Origin: Albibacterium profundi
GTDB taxonomy: Bacteria > Bacteroidota > Bacteroidia > Sphingobacteriales > Sphingobacteriaceae
NCBI RefSeq assembly: GCF_042159835.1
Contig: NZ_JBBVGT010000001.1
Coordinates: 255,003-319,002 of the forward strand
Reading direction: 5' to 3'
DNA length: 64,000 bases
The notes beneath the pieces are model-generated. The model was not told where the DNA came from. It made no database searches and saw nothing but the letters and a program-made list of their open reading frames with translations. Shown here one piece after another: positions 1-8,510 of the stretch. The stretch's first letter is position 1; the number at the start of each line of letters is the position of its first letter. The translations under genes and the position numbers were made by a program.

Positions 1-318
1 AATAGTGTAACCAACTTCTTTTAAAATCGCAGATGCCTTATTCGCATGAAAATCAGCTAATGCTTTCCGCCAGGCTAAATAAGCATTTCTGCCTTCGGGA
101 TATCGATCTCTTGGAATTTCCCAGCGACCGATATGCTGGCAGCGTGAAGCGAGCAACAAGGCTTCACTGGCTTGTGGATCAAGAGAGATGACACTCTCGT
201 GTAACTTCTGTGCTAGAAAATATTCCTGCGGATACGTCCTTCCTTCCCAAGTATATGTGTTTGGGTCTTGCTCATTATACGCATCAAATCTTTCAAATGC
301 GATAGCCAATTTGTTCAT
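1..318 (-). CDS. DUF4202 family protein, cut by the window edge
   Basis: The frame opens with an ATG at 316-318 and runs to base 1, so only the first 106 residues are present. The sequence (start MNKLAIAFERFDAYNEQDPN, later LASRCQHIGRWEIPRDRYP) matches my knowledge of DUF4202, a family of unknown function. The conserved His pair around LHESV and CQHIGRW suggests an HD-like metal-binding helix bundle; that is inference. It is divergent from nothing on its right: the next gene on the same strand ends 18 bases upstream of its start, so the two could be cotranscribed. Confidence 0.75.
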   Translation of the reverse strand, partial: MNKLAIAFERFDAYNEQDPNTYTWEGRTYPQEYFLAQKLHESVISLDPQASEALLLASRCQHIGRWEIPRDRYPEGRNAYLAWRKALADFHANKASAILKEVGYTI

Positions 319-336
319 CGTCGCAAATTAATAAAA

Positions 337-1803
337 TTAGTACGAATAAAGCTTTTTTTGCTTGCCTGCCGTGACCCCTTTCCAGTGATCCGTTCTGAAA
401 GGTGATGCAGGGAACCCTGCGCTATTGAACAAGTTGATATCTATATTATCATCATACCAACCGTATCGTACGGCTAGGGGTTCACTTACATCGCTATTAG
501 ATACTTCAATATAATTGCCAACTATCTTTGCATCGGCTGGTTTAAACACCTGATCTTCGCCGGCAATTTCAAACCCTACCAGTTCATTACCTCCGTTGAC
601 TTGAAGTCCGTTTTCCACATGATCAAAATAGATTCGAATCTTATCGTCGTCAATCTTCATCTTCTTATATAAAGGACCACTATAAGGATTTTTCATTTTA
701 TAAGTGTCATGAAGAGCAATTGCAGCTAACCGATTGCCAACATCCAGTTTGTTTCGGGGATGTATATCGTCACTATCCCCGATATCTGTCGTTACCGCCA
801 TTCCCGTATTCGGAAGAGATAGTGTCATGCTTTGCGCTTCTCTCAGCTCGGCCCAAGTACTACCTGAAGCACTCGTTCCTCCGCCAGCTTTAAAAGACGC
901 CAATTGAACGAAATAAAAAGGAAAATCTCCCTGATCCCAACGGTTTCGCCAATCGTTGATCATCAGTGGAAAAGATTCACGATATTCATAAGCAGTACCC
1001 GCATTACTTTCTCCCTGATACCAGATAGCTCCCTGAATTGTATACGGAATCAGCGGCTCAATCATGGAGTTATACAGAAGAGTCGGTGCTGAATTGGGAT
1101 TATTTTGTGAAATTAAAGAATCCGGTAGTGAACGTGGCACCGCTGTAATTCGGTCCCTAAAGGTCTCCGATCCTTCAAACGCTTCTCTGCTTATCCATGT
1201 TTCTACCATCGTACCACCCCATGACGAATTGATGAGTCCGATAGGTACCCCCAGTTCTTCGTTTAGTTTTTTTGCGAAATAGTACCCAACAGCGGTAAAA
1301 GAAGGTGAGTTTTCTGGCGTAGAAAGTTTCCATTCTGCCTCACTCATCAGGTCATCTTGCGGACGATCAGAAATTTCACGTTGAATTTTAATGTGACGGA
1401 TCTGGTTATTGCCCGACGCTTTGATTGCCTCTTCTGCCCCATTGGTATTTTTCAAGGCCCATTCCATATTCGACTGTCCCGAGCAAACCCATACTTCTCC
1501 TATCAAGACATCGTTCAATACCAGTTCGTTGTTGCCCATTACCGTCAGCGTATAAGGCCCGCCTGCCTTTTCTTCTTTTAACTCTAACTCCCATTCCCCA
1601 TTGGCGTTGGCTGTTGTTTTAACTTCCCGTTCATTCAGACGGACGGCAACTGCTTCACCCGGCGATGCCCAGCCCCATACTTTAATCGGTTTGTTTCTTT
1701 GCAAGACCATATGGTGACCGAATAACTTAGGTAAGCGGACATCTGCAAGTACAACTCCCAAGCTTAAAAGCAGAAGCAGGGTGAGAAGAGCATATTTTTT
1801 CAT
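337..1803 (-). CDS. sialate O-acetylesterase family protein
   Basis: Secreted carbohydrate esterase, 488 residues, of the SGNH-like sialate 9-O-acetylesterase family (SASA domain), which removes acetyl groups from sialic acid or plant polysaccharide side chains. The ATG at 1803 is chosen over an in-frame one 57 bases upstream because it places a clean signal peptide (MKKYALLTLLLLL, cleavage near ADVRLP) at the N-terminus. A beta-sandwich follows, then the nucleophile motif GQSNM with Ser about 111, and near the C-terminus SDDIHPRNK, which supplies the Asp-His pair. Export to the periplasm is expected. The exact substrate cannot be read from the sequence. Confidence 0.9.
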   Translation of the reverse strand: MKKYALLTLLLLLSLGVVLADVRLPKLFGHHMVLQRNKPIKVWGWASPGEAVAVRLNEREVKTTANANGEWELELKEEKAGGPYTLTVMGNNELVLNDVLIGEVWVCSGQSNMEWALKNTNGAEEAIKASGNNQIRHIKIQREISDRPQDDLMSEAEWKLSTPENSPSFTAVGYYFAKKLNEELGVPIGLINSSWGGTMVETWISREAFEGSETFRDRITAVPRSLPDSLISQNNPNSAPTLLYNSMIEPLIPYTIQGAIWYQGESNAGTAYEYRESFPLMINDWRNRWDQGDFPFYFVQLASFKAGGGTSASGSTWAELREAQSMTLSLPNTGMAVTTDIGDSDDIHPRNKLDVGNRLAAIALHDTYKMKNPYSGPLYKKMKIDDDKIRIYFDHVENGLQVNGGNELVGFEIAGEDQVFKPADAKIVGNYIEVSNSDVSEPLAVRYGWYDDNIDINLFNSAGFPASPFRTDHWKGVTAGKQKKLYSY

Positions 1804-1892
1804 ATCGATATTAAATTTAGGTTCTGAAATTAAATTTACAATTATTCTATCGTTCTCCAACAGCAGACAGCAGATAATCCGACTATTTTATA

Positions 1893-1921
1893 TTGAAAAA
1901 CAATTTTTTCTGATACCTTAG
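1893..1921 (+). promoter_or_regulatory. possible Bacteroidota promoter for the symporter gene
   Basis: TTG at 1893-1895 and TACCTTAG at 1914-1921 resemble the -33 and -7 (TAnnTTTG) boxes of Bacteroidota, with 18 bases between them and one mismatch in the -7 box. The symporter start lies about 36 bases downstream. Such short boxes occur by chance in AT-rich DNA, so this is tentative. Confidence 0.3.
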
Positions 1922-1956
1922 CACATCAAAAAAATGATTTCGTAGCATACTATTTT

Positions 1957-3156
1957 ATGAAAAGTATTAAAATTGGGCTGCTTGGCAAAGTAGTTATCGC
2001 AATTATCTTAGGTATCGGTGTGGGACTAGTTGCACCCGACTGGATCTCTCGGATATCTATCACCTTTAATGGTTTATTTAGTAATTTTCTGAATTTCATT
2101 GTCCCTCTTATTATACTCGGGCTCATTGCACCGGGCATCGCCGATCTGGGGAAAGGTGCAGGCAGACTTCTATTGCTCACATCCATACTGGCTTATGCAT
2201 TTACCATTTCTACGGGTCTGTTTGCCTACTTTTCCGGAAAAATCTTCTTGCCTAATCTGCTAGCAAGTGATGGAACACCGCAACTGGAAGACGTAACCAA
2301 AACACTGGAACCTTATTTTACACTTCAAATGCCGCCTATGTTTGAGGTAATGACGGCTCTCATCATAGCGTTCACATTGGGATTGGGTATTGCTTTTATA
2401 AAAGGAGACACGTTAAAAAATGGGCTGGAAGAGTTTAAAGATATTGTCATGAAGGTTATTAATCATGTGATCATCCCAATTCTCCCTTATTACATTTTCG
2501 GTATCTTTTTAAACATGACGGTTACAGGTCAAGTAGCCAGTATTTTATCAATTTTCATAAAGATCATCGTCTTTATCTTTATCCTAACCGTTATCCTGCT
2601 AATACTCCAATTTGTTGTAGCAGGTGCGATAGCTAAGGTTAACCCGTTCAAGGCATTAAAAAATATGCTGACCGCCTACCTGACAGCACTCGGAACACAG
2701 TCCTCAGCGGCTACCATCCCTGTTACCTATCAACAAACACTTAAAAACAAGGTAGATCAAGATATCGCCAGCTTCGTGATACCACTTTGTGCCACTATTC
2801 ACCTATCAGGAAGTATGCTAAAAATCACACTCTGTGCCATGGCAGTCATGTTAATGAATGGAGATGTGGCAAATACAGAGATATTCATCGGATTTATTTT
2901 TCTACTAGGCATAACAATGATTGCCGCACCCGGTGTACCAGGCGGAGCGATTATGGCCGCATTGGGCGTGTTGTCCTCGGTTTTAGGTTTCAGTGAAGAC
3001 TCATTAGGGCTGATGATTGCGCTTTATATCGGTATGGATAGCTTTGGTACAGCATGTAATGTGACTGGTGATGGAGCCATCGCATTGATCATCAACAAGA
3101 TTTACAAAAAGGATGTTGATGAAACAATAAGGTTACAGGAAGAAGCGAACATGTAG
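1957..3156 (+). CDS. dicarboxylate/amino acid:cation symporter (DAACS family)
   Basis: Inner-membrane symporter of the GltP/DctA/SstT family, 399 residues, slightly short for the family (about 400-450). Multiple hydrophobic segments begin at the N-terminus (KVVIAIILGIGVGLV). The family hairpin region is visible as LGTQSSAATIPVTYQ around residue 247, followed by HLSGSMLK, and near the C-terminus DSFGTACNVTGDGAIAL, which corresponds to the NMDGT-type substrate and cation-binding segment. It takes up acidic amino acids or C4-dicarboxylates with protons or sodium; which one is not determined. It is monocistronic or continues into the small lipoprotein 52 bases downstream. Confidence 0.92.
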   Translation: MKSIKIGLLGKVVIAIILGIGVGLVAPDWISRISITFNGLFSNFLNFIVPLIILGLIAPGIADLGKGAGRLLLLTSILAYAFTISTGLFAYFSGKIFLPNLLASDGTPQLEDVTKTLEPYFTLQMPPMFEVMTALIIAFTLGLGIAFIKGDTLKNGLEEFKDIVMKVINHVIIPILPYYIFGIFLNMTVTGQVASILSIFIKIIVFIFILTVILLILQFVVAGAIAKVNPFKALKNMLTAYLTALGTQSSAATIPVTYQQTLKNKVDQDIASFVIPLCATIHLSGSMLKITLCAMAVMLMNGDVANTEIFIGFIFLLGITMIAAPGVPGGAIMAALGVLSSVLGFSEDSLGLMIALYIGMDSFGTACNVTGDGAIALIINKIYKKDVDETIRLQEEANM

Positions 3157-3208
3157 CGCATAAAACTGTTTTAACGTACTATATATAGTAAAACAGTAAA
3201 ACAGAATT

Positions 3209-3619
3209 ATGAAACAGTATCTTGTAATTTTAACATGCGTAATAGTAGCGGCCTTCACTTCATGCGAAAAGGATGAAGTTGATGGCGTCCGTGAACGTGA
3301 CGAGCAAAGACTAGAGGCCTTATACGCAGAAATTAAAGAAATGGCGGAAAGTGTAAGCTGTGAAGACGCCGAAGAGTGGGAATTTACCGCATTGGGTTCA
3401 AAGGCCTGCGGCGGACCAGTGGAGTACATCGCTTATTCAAGCACGATTGACACAGAAACTTTTTTAGAAAAAGTAAAGCTGTATACCGAACTTCAGCATC
3501 AATTTAATGTCGATTGGAAAATCACGTCTGATTGCAGCGTGGTCGCCAAGCCCATAGATGTGCAATGTGTTGATGGCAAACCCGAATTTATTTACGAAAA
3601 TACAATGGAACCTAACTAA
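3209..3619 (+). CDS. small hypothetical lipoprotein
   Basis: 136 residues with a lipoprotein signal (MKQYLVILTCVIVAAFTSCE, lipid-bearing Cys about 19). The mature part holds four further cysteines (SCEDAEEW, SKACGGP, SDCSVV, VQCVDGK) that could form two disulfides in the periplasm. I do not recognise a named family. It lies 52 bases after the symporter on the same strand and ends before a hairpin shared with a convergent gene. No function is proposed. Confidence 0.75.
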   Translation: MKQYLVILTCVIVAAFTSCEKDEVDGVRERDEQRLEALYAEIKEMAESVSCEDAEEWEFTALGSKACGGPVEYIAYSSTIDTETFLEKVKLYTELQHQFNVDWKITSDCSVVAKPIDVQCVDGKPEFIYENTMEPN

Positions 3620-3655
3620 CAGTTAGCCCAAAACAAGATATTTAAACAAACTATG

Positions 3656-3689
3656 AAGAGGCGTAGTCAGGCAACTGATTGCGCCTCTT
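3656..3689. terminator. hairpin between convergent genes
   Basis: AAGAGGCG at 3656-3663 pairs with CGCCTCTT at 3682-3689, and the inner sequence can extend the stem with wobble pairs around a GCAA tetraloop. It sits between the stop codons of two convergent genes. There is no strong T-run on the plus side, so efficiency is uncertain. Confidence 0.5.
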
Positions 3690-3693
3690 ATCG

Positions 3694-4077
3694 TTACTCT
3701 CCAGTATAAAAGTCTCTTAACGAACCAAAGTAATCCTCATTCCAACCACCCACGATATCGTCATAATCGCCATCAGGAATATTCGTGTGGATTAGCTCGA
3801 CCGACGTACCAAGCTTATGAGGGTGCAGCTTAATGGTCACGATGGAGTCTTCTTCCTGATCGCCAAAATACCATTTTTGTACAATTTTCTTGTTCGTTTC
3901 AAACTCCAGGTTTACACCCACGATACTATCGTCCCACAACGAAAATTCCGTTCCTTCTTCAGCTTGCATTTTCGCACGATCACCCGTCCAAAGTTCAATT
4001 GTCGGTTCCCGGGTTAAAGCCAGATATACTTCCTGTGGTTTCGCCGTTATTGTAAAGTATTTTTTATAATCTTTCAT
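3694..4077 (-). CDS. SRPBCC/AHSA1-like domain protein
   Basis: 127-residue soluble protein of the START/Bet v1-like SRPBCC superfamily (AHSA1 type). The opening DYKKYFTITAKPQEVYLALT is the first strand and helix of the fold, and IELWTGDRAKMQAEEGTEFS and WYFGDQEEDSIVTIKL continue the curved sheet. The C-terminal helix GGWNEDYFGSLRDFY closes the hydrophobic pocket. Family members bind hydrophobic ligands or help Hsp90-type ATPases; nothing here fixes the ligand. It follows the pseudouridine synthase on the same strand with a short gap. Confidence 0.85.
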   Translation of the reverse strand: MKDYKKYFTITAKPQEVYLALTREPTIELWTGDRAKMQAEEGTEFSLWDDSIVGVNLEFETNKKIVQKWYFGDQEEDSIVTIKLHPHKLGTSVELIHTNIPDGDYDDIVGGWNEDYFGSLRDFYTGE

Positions 4078-4110
4078 AATATCATTTATTTTATTTTCGT
4101 TGCCATGTAA

Positions 4111-4791
4111 TTACTTCCAACCCATCAGGTCCATTACTCTTGCAAACTCATCTGACACAGGAGCGGTGATGTGCGTCGTAGCACCCGTAACCGGATGAGT
4201 AAAGCTGAGTTCAGAAGCATGGAGCATCATCGTTGTCATATCCCATTGTTCTTTGAAAAAGCGATTCTGTTTGTTACAGCCATGCTTTCGATCCCCGATA
4301 ATCGGATAAAAAATATGAGCAAAATGCTTTCTTAATTGATGCATCCTGCCAGTCTCCGGTATTGCTTCCACTAGCGAGTATCTCGAAGTTGGGTGTTTGC
4401 CCAGTGCATAGGGAATCTCGGCATATTGGAGGGTTCTAAAGTGAGTCACGGCCTCCTGCATCATCCCATTCTCTTTCATAAGGGGATAATCAATCTCCAT
4501 TTCAGCAGGGGCATAACCTCGTAAAATGGCCAAGTATTTCTTAACCATATCACCCATCATAAACTGCTTGTGCATAGCCACCTCAGTTTCCTTATCCAAA
4601 GCAAACAATAAGACGCCACTTGTTTTTCTATCGAGACGATGAACCGGACTAACGTGCTGGCCGATCTGCTGTTTTAATTTTTGCAAAGCAAATTCAGTAG
4701 CATCTTTGGCAATAGATGACCGATGGACCAATAAGCCATGTGGTTTGTTGATGGCAACCAAATATTCATCCCGATATACAAGCTCTAGCAT
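4111..4791 (-). CDS. truC: RluA-family pseudouridine synthase, TruC-like
   Basis: Cytoplasmic enzyme converting uridine to pseudouridine in RNA; the short TruC class acts on U65 of tRNA. The ATG at 4791 is chosen because MLELVYRDEYLVAINKPHGL begins exactly at the family N-terminus; the upstream extension is not conserved-looking. The catalytic motif PVHRLDRKTSGV carries the essential Asp. Later YSLVEAIPETGRMHQLRKHF and HPIIGD-like segments are typical of the family, and the 226-residue length lacks an S4 domain, as in TruC. The TruC assignment over other RluA members rests on length and the KPHGLLVHRS start. Confidence 0.88.
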   Translation of the reverse strand: MLELVYRDEYLVAINKPHGLLVHRSSIAKDATEFALQKLKQQIGQHVSPVHRLDRKTSGVLLFALDKETEVAMHKQFMMGDMVKKYLAILRGYAPAEMEIDYPLMKENGMMQEAVTHFRTLQYAEIPYALGKHPTSRYSLVEAIPETGRMHQLRKHFAHIFYPIIGDRKHGCNKQNRFFKEQWDMTTMMLHASELSFTHPVTGATTHITAPVSDEFARVMDLMGWK

Positions 4792-4932
4792 CGTTTTGTT
4801 TTGTGCGAAGGTAAACATATCACAAACATTTATAAACAATTACGAAAACAAGCTGTTCTCTAATTAAGAAACGCATTAACTATCAACACTTTTGGATAAA
4901 AACCAAGAATATTAAACATAAATATAGAAATC

Positions 4933-5247
4933 ATGAAAAAGTTATTATTCAGCTTAATCGCTACCATGTTTCTTACGCTGACCATCCACCAGGTCTACGC
5001 GCAAGAGGAGAAACCAACGGTACCTGATACAACAAAGAAGGAACCGGGAGAAAAATTACCAACGGTGCCGGCACCGGAACCCGAGCTTCCAATGCCTGTA
5101 CCTGAGGCCCCAGAAACACCTGAGGTACCAGAGCCAGAAACACCAACACCAGAAGTGCCTACTCCGAAAACGCCTAAAGCGCCAGAAATACCGAGCGAGG
5201 AACCACTACCTCCTCCTCCACCACCAGCACCTCCTCTTCAGGAATAA
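4933..5247 (+). CDS. proline-rich secreted protein
   Basis: 104 residues. A signal peptide (MKKLLFSLIATMFLTLTIHQ, cleavage after VYA) is followed by a wholly low-complexity mature part built from Pro-Glu-Thr-Val repeats such as PEAPETPEVPEPETPTPEVP and a final polyproline tract PPPPPP. No fold is expected; an extended spacer in the periplasm or a surface-exposed linker is plausible, but no function is known to me. A strong bidirectional terminator follows 48 bases downstream. Confidence 0.75.
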   Translation: MKKLLFSLIATMFLTLTIHQVYAQEEKPTVPDTTKKEPGEKLPTVPAPEPELPMPVPEAPETPEVPEPETPTPEVPTPKTPKAPEIPSEEPLPPPPPPAPPLQE

Positions 5248-5295
5248 AACTAGAAATTAAAATATGAAGAGACGGCCTACGTCTTATAAAAAACT

Positions 5296-5327
5296 AAAAA
5301 TCCTCAACGTGCATGTTGAGGATTTTT
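5296..5327. terminator. strong bidirectional Rho-independent terminator
   Basis: A perfect 13-bp stem: A5 plus TCCTCAAC at 5296-5308 pairs with GTTGAGGA plus T5 at 5315-5327, with loop GTGCAT. T-runs occur on both strands, so it serves both the proline-rich gene on the plus strand and the CLC channel gene on the minus strand, whose stop codon lies at 5329. Confidence 0.9.
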
Positions 5328-5328
5328 T

Positions 5329-7197
5329 CTATCGATAGAACTTTTTACTCTTGACCAGCATCCGGTAACCACTTCGCTTCAAGCTAATTGACCGCTGAAG
5401 CTGCTGATCTGCATAACGTGCTTTGCGGTAAGCCGCAAAAACCAAGGTAGGTGTCAGTAAGCCGATCGACTGCGTTTTTTCTGTACGCTGCACAACGGGT
5501 ATTAGATCCGTATGGTAGCGATCCATCATTTCTACGGCAAAACTCAATTGACTTTCCGGATAAATATAGATGATCTTTTTGTCAACCAAACTATCAATGC
5601 TTTGATCTTCGTCCAAATCGGTATTATGCAAATCCTTTAATTTAAGTGTACCTGCTAAGTTCCCAACTTCATCTTTTACAATTAACATGTGCCGATCCGG
5701 TCGATGCATCTTCACCCAGTCCTTAACCTCTTTAATAGTCTGATTTATCGCTATTTGAGGTTTAATGTATTCCATTACTTCACCCACGTTCATTTGTTGT
5801 AATACATCTGGTTCATACGCATCGGGCGTAAAAATCCCCCGTCGTTTTATTTTTTCAGTCATAATTGTACCTTTCATCAAAAAGAACGAAACGAAGTAAG
5901 CCGAGGTACATGCACCCAATAAAGGTAAAAGTCCATGAGGTTGCATGGTGGTCTCTAATGCAAAAACAATAGAAGTTAGCAAAGCTCGAGCGGATCCTGC
6001 AAACATACTAGCCATACCGATCAGTGCACATGTCGGCAGATTAATATCACTTTGGGGAAAGAAATGAACGATAAGCATCCCCATTCCTAAGCCTAAGGCA
6101 CCTCCAATGGTGAACAAAGGAGCTAGTGTACCTCCTGAAGTTCCGCTACCCAGAGAGACCGACCAAGATATGAACTTTAATATCGATAAGCCTAAAATCA
6201 ACTGTAAAGGAAGATTACCGGTTAATAAATCAGTTATGTTTGAATAACCGACCCCCATTGTATAAGGTGCAAAATAACCGACGACACCAACGGCAATCGC
6301 ACCGATTGCTGGCCACCACATCCAATGGATAGGAAGCTTTTCAAATAGATCTTCTATCAGGTATATACTTTTAGAAATATATGCCGCTAACACGCCCATG
6401 ACCGCTCCCATTACAACGTAAATAATCAAAGACTGGTAACTAGGCAGCGGGATATCCGGCATCCCAAACATCGGCTCTTGACCAAAAAACACGAGATGCA
6501 TCGCCGCACCTGTCGCACATGCAAGAGCTACGGGAATGATAGACCGTGGAGAAAACTCAAAAAGCAAAAGTTCGATCGCCAAGAGCACGGCGGCAACGGG
6601 TGTCCCAAAAATAGCGGCCATACCAGCCGTGGCACCCGCCGTCAGCATAATTTTCCGCTCATTCGGCGTAATTTTCATGATCTGCCCGGCAAAGGAACCT
6701 AAAGCCCCCCCGGTAGAGATAATTGGCCCCTCAGAACCGAACGGTCCCCCACTACCTATTGAGATCGCCGCAGACAAAGGCTTTAAGATGGTAATGATCG
6801 GTTTGATCTTACTTTCATTTGTAAGCACTTGTTCCATAGCCTCGGGTATTCCGTGACCACGGATCGCAGCAGAACCCAATCGAGCCATGACACCTACAAT
6901 TAAAGATCCAATAATCGGAATAAAGATAACATACCAACCCAATTGGTGACCTTCGGGCGTATTCTCTACAAAAGAAAATTCACCGTAAAAGAAAAGATTA
7001 GTTATCAAGTGAATAAGTTCGACCAGAACTTTAGCAATAACACCGATAATTAAAGCATTGATAACCGCCTGGATGCTTAAGTACAATACCCTTTGGGAAA
7101 CGGATGGTCCCGCTGGCTCTAATTCCTGATTGTCAACATCAAGAGAAGGGGCAATTGGGATTGATGCTCCTTTTTCTTTTTTTCTAAACATGAACAA
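5329..7197 (-). CDS. CLC-type chloride channel or transporter with CBS domains
   Basis: 622-residue inner-membrane CLC protein. Anion-pathway motifs are intact: GSGGPFGSEGP at about 148-158, with the gating glutamate about 156, and GSGTSGGTLAPLF about residue 350. After the last membrane segment, residues about 475-590 form a CBS pair (VMEYIKPQIAINQTIKEVK and IDSLVDKKIIYIYPESQLSF), as in many Bacteroidota CLC proteins, which usually bind adenine nucleotides. Whether it is a channel or a Cl-/H+ exchanger cannot be decided. The start could be Met1 or Met3. It is divergent from the FNR-like regulator. Confidence 0.93.
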   Translation of the reverse strand: MFMFRKKEKGASIPIAPSLDVDNQELEPAGPSVSQRVLYLSIQAVINALIIGVIAKVLVELIHLITNLFFYGEFSFVENTPEGHQLGWYVIFIPIIGSLIVGVMARLGSAAIRGHGIPEAMEQVLTNESKIKPIITILKPLSAAISIGSGGPFGSEGPIISTGGALGSFAGQIMKITPNERKIMLTAGATAGMAAIFGTPVAAVLLAIELLLFEFSPRSIIPVALACATGAAMHLVFFGQEPMFGMPDIPLPSYQSLIIYVVMGAVMGVLAAYISKSIYLIEDLFEKLPIHWMWWPAIGAIAVGVVGYFAPYTMGVGYSNITDLLTGNLPLQLILGLSILKFISWSVSLGSGTSGGTLAPLFTIGGALGLGMGMLIVHFFPQSDINLPTCALIGMASMFAGSARALLTSIVFALETTMQPHGLLPLLGACTSAYFVSFFLMKGTIMTEKIKRRGIFTPDAYEPDVLQQMNVGEVMEYIKPQIAINQTIKEVKDWVKMHRPDRHMLIVKDEVGNLAGTLKLKDLHNTDLDEDQSIDSLVDKKIIYIYPESQLSFAVEMMDRYHTDLIPVVQRTEKTQSIGLLTPTLVFAAYRKARYADQQLQRSISLKRSGYRMLVKSKKFYR

Positions 7198-7325
7198 ATT
7201 TTTTGCAAAAGTATGACCTTAATCATAAAAAGAAGCATATTCTATAAAAATATTTTACATTTTTTATTACCCAGACAATATTGTCTAATAACCACACATT
7301 GCAAATAATTTGTTTATTTTAGCAT

Positions 7326-7991
7326 ATGAATAAACACCCACATTGTTTTTTGTGTAAATACTGTCTACCTGAGTGGCAAACACTCATTGAGACTAAGGCC
7401 ACTATTCAGCAGTTCAAAAAAGGAGAGTCTATATTTAAGGCAGGCGATTCCCTCCACGGTTTCTATTTTATCCATGAAGGCAATGTTAAAATCCATAAAA
7501 AATGGAAGAACAATAAAGATCTCATTATCAAATTTGCCACCGCCGGAGATATCTTAGGTCATCGTGGACTTTCCGATCAGAAGCATCCTGTATCAGCGAC
7601 CGCACTTAATCGAGTTAAGCTCTGTTTTGTCGATACCGAGTTCTTCGAAACCACCTTACTTGTCAATCACAAACTTTCTTATCAGATGGTTCTATTCTTT
7701 GCTTCCGAACTTCAAAAGACCGAACAGAGCATGTACAACATGGTGCAAATGGACGTAAAAAGTAGAATTGCACTCGCTCTATTAGAAATAACAAACACAT
7801 TTGGTCTCGATCAAGATGGATTTATCAATTCCTTATTAAGCAGACAGGATATTGCTTCGTATGCAGGTACAACCTATGAGTCGCTCTTCAAGACATTAAA
7901 CGACTGGAAGAATAAACGTATAATTGAATTATTAGATAAACGAATTAAAATAATCGATACAGAAACCTTAAAAAAACTAACGATAGAGTAA
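7326..7991 (+). CDS. Crp/Fnr-family regulator with FNR-like cysteines
   Basis: 221-residue transcription factor: N-terminal cyclic-nucleotide-binding-like domain (about 22-120, KKGESIFKAGDSLHGFYFIH), dimer helix (about 125-150) and C-terminal winged helix (LLSRQDIASYAGTTYESLFK). The extreme N-terminus carries Cys7, Cys10 and Cys13, and there is a fourth at Cys100. E. coli FNR uses three N-terminal Cys plus Cys122 for its oxygen-sensing 4Fe-4S cluster, so an iron-sulfur sensor is likely here. Its gene lies beside a terminal-oxidase operon on the opposite strand, which fits oxygen or NO control. Its 3' end overlaps the DUF488 gene by 15 bases. Confidence 0.9.
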   Translation: MNKHPHCFLCKYCLPEWQTLIETKATIQQFKKGESIFKAGDSLHGFYFIHEGNVKIHKKWKNNKDLIIKFATAGDILGHRGLSDQKHPVSATALNRVKLCFVDTEFFETTLLVNHKLSYQMVLFFASELQKTEQSMYNMVQMDVKSRIALALLEITNTFGLDQDGFINSLLSRQDIASYAGTTYESLFKTLNDWKNKRIIELLDKRIKIIDTETLKKLTIE

Positions 7992-8498
7992 CTTTCCATC
8001 TTTTACCGTAGCTGCTGAAGTATAGGGATGCTCTTCAACTTTCTTATCCGATAAAATATGTAAAACAGTCCAACCTTCTAATTTCATTATATCTGCTATC
8101 ATGCTTCGGTGACACCGCCACCAGACTGCTTCCGCGCACATAATACATACATTATGATTAGCTGTCTTCTGCTCTAAGGCCTCCAGACCATCTCTAAATT
8201 CTGATGTCTCCATATAGTCCGCATAACCCCTAAACGAATCGTTGCGCCATGCCGTATTCACAGAATCTTTCCGAACCTTCCGTCGTCCTCCTAATATCAA
8301 CCAATGCTCATAATGGATCCCCTCAGTTTCCAGGTCACTCTCAAAATGCTCTTTATTAAATTGTGGAAACTTATTTGAACCCGGCAGACTTCTAACATCA
8401 ATCAAAAGGTCGATTGAATTTAATTTTAGAAGTTTTACAAACTCATCCCAAGATCGAGTTGAGTGCCCTATGGTCCATATCTTTTTTTCTTTCGCCAC
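7977..8498 (-). CDS. DUF488 family protein
   Basis: 173 residues. The opening IWTIGHSTRSWDEFVKLL, the DVRSLPGSNKFPQFN segment and the C-terminal CIMCAEAVWWRCHRSMIAD are the recognisable signatures of DUF488. The CHR motif suggests a redox or metal site; the function of the family is not settled. It is the last gene of the respiratory operon, 12 bases after the DUF1858-DUF2249 gene, and overlaps the convergent regulator gene by 15 bases. Membership in the oxidase operon rests only on spacing and strand. Confidence 0.88.
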   Translation of the reverse strand: MAKEKKIWTIGHSTRSWDEFVKLLKLNSIDLLIDVRSLPGSNKFPQFNKEHFESDLETEGIHYEHWLILGGRRKVRKDSVNTAWRNDSFRGYADYMETSEFRDGLEALEQKTANHNVCIMCAEAVWWRCHRSMIADIMKLEGWTVLHILSDKKVEEHPYTSAATVKDGKLLYR

Positions 8499-8510
8499 AT
8501 TAATGATTTC

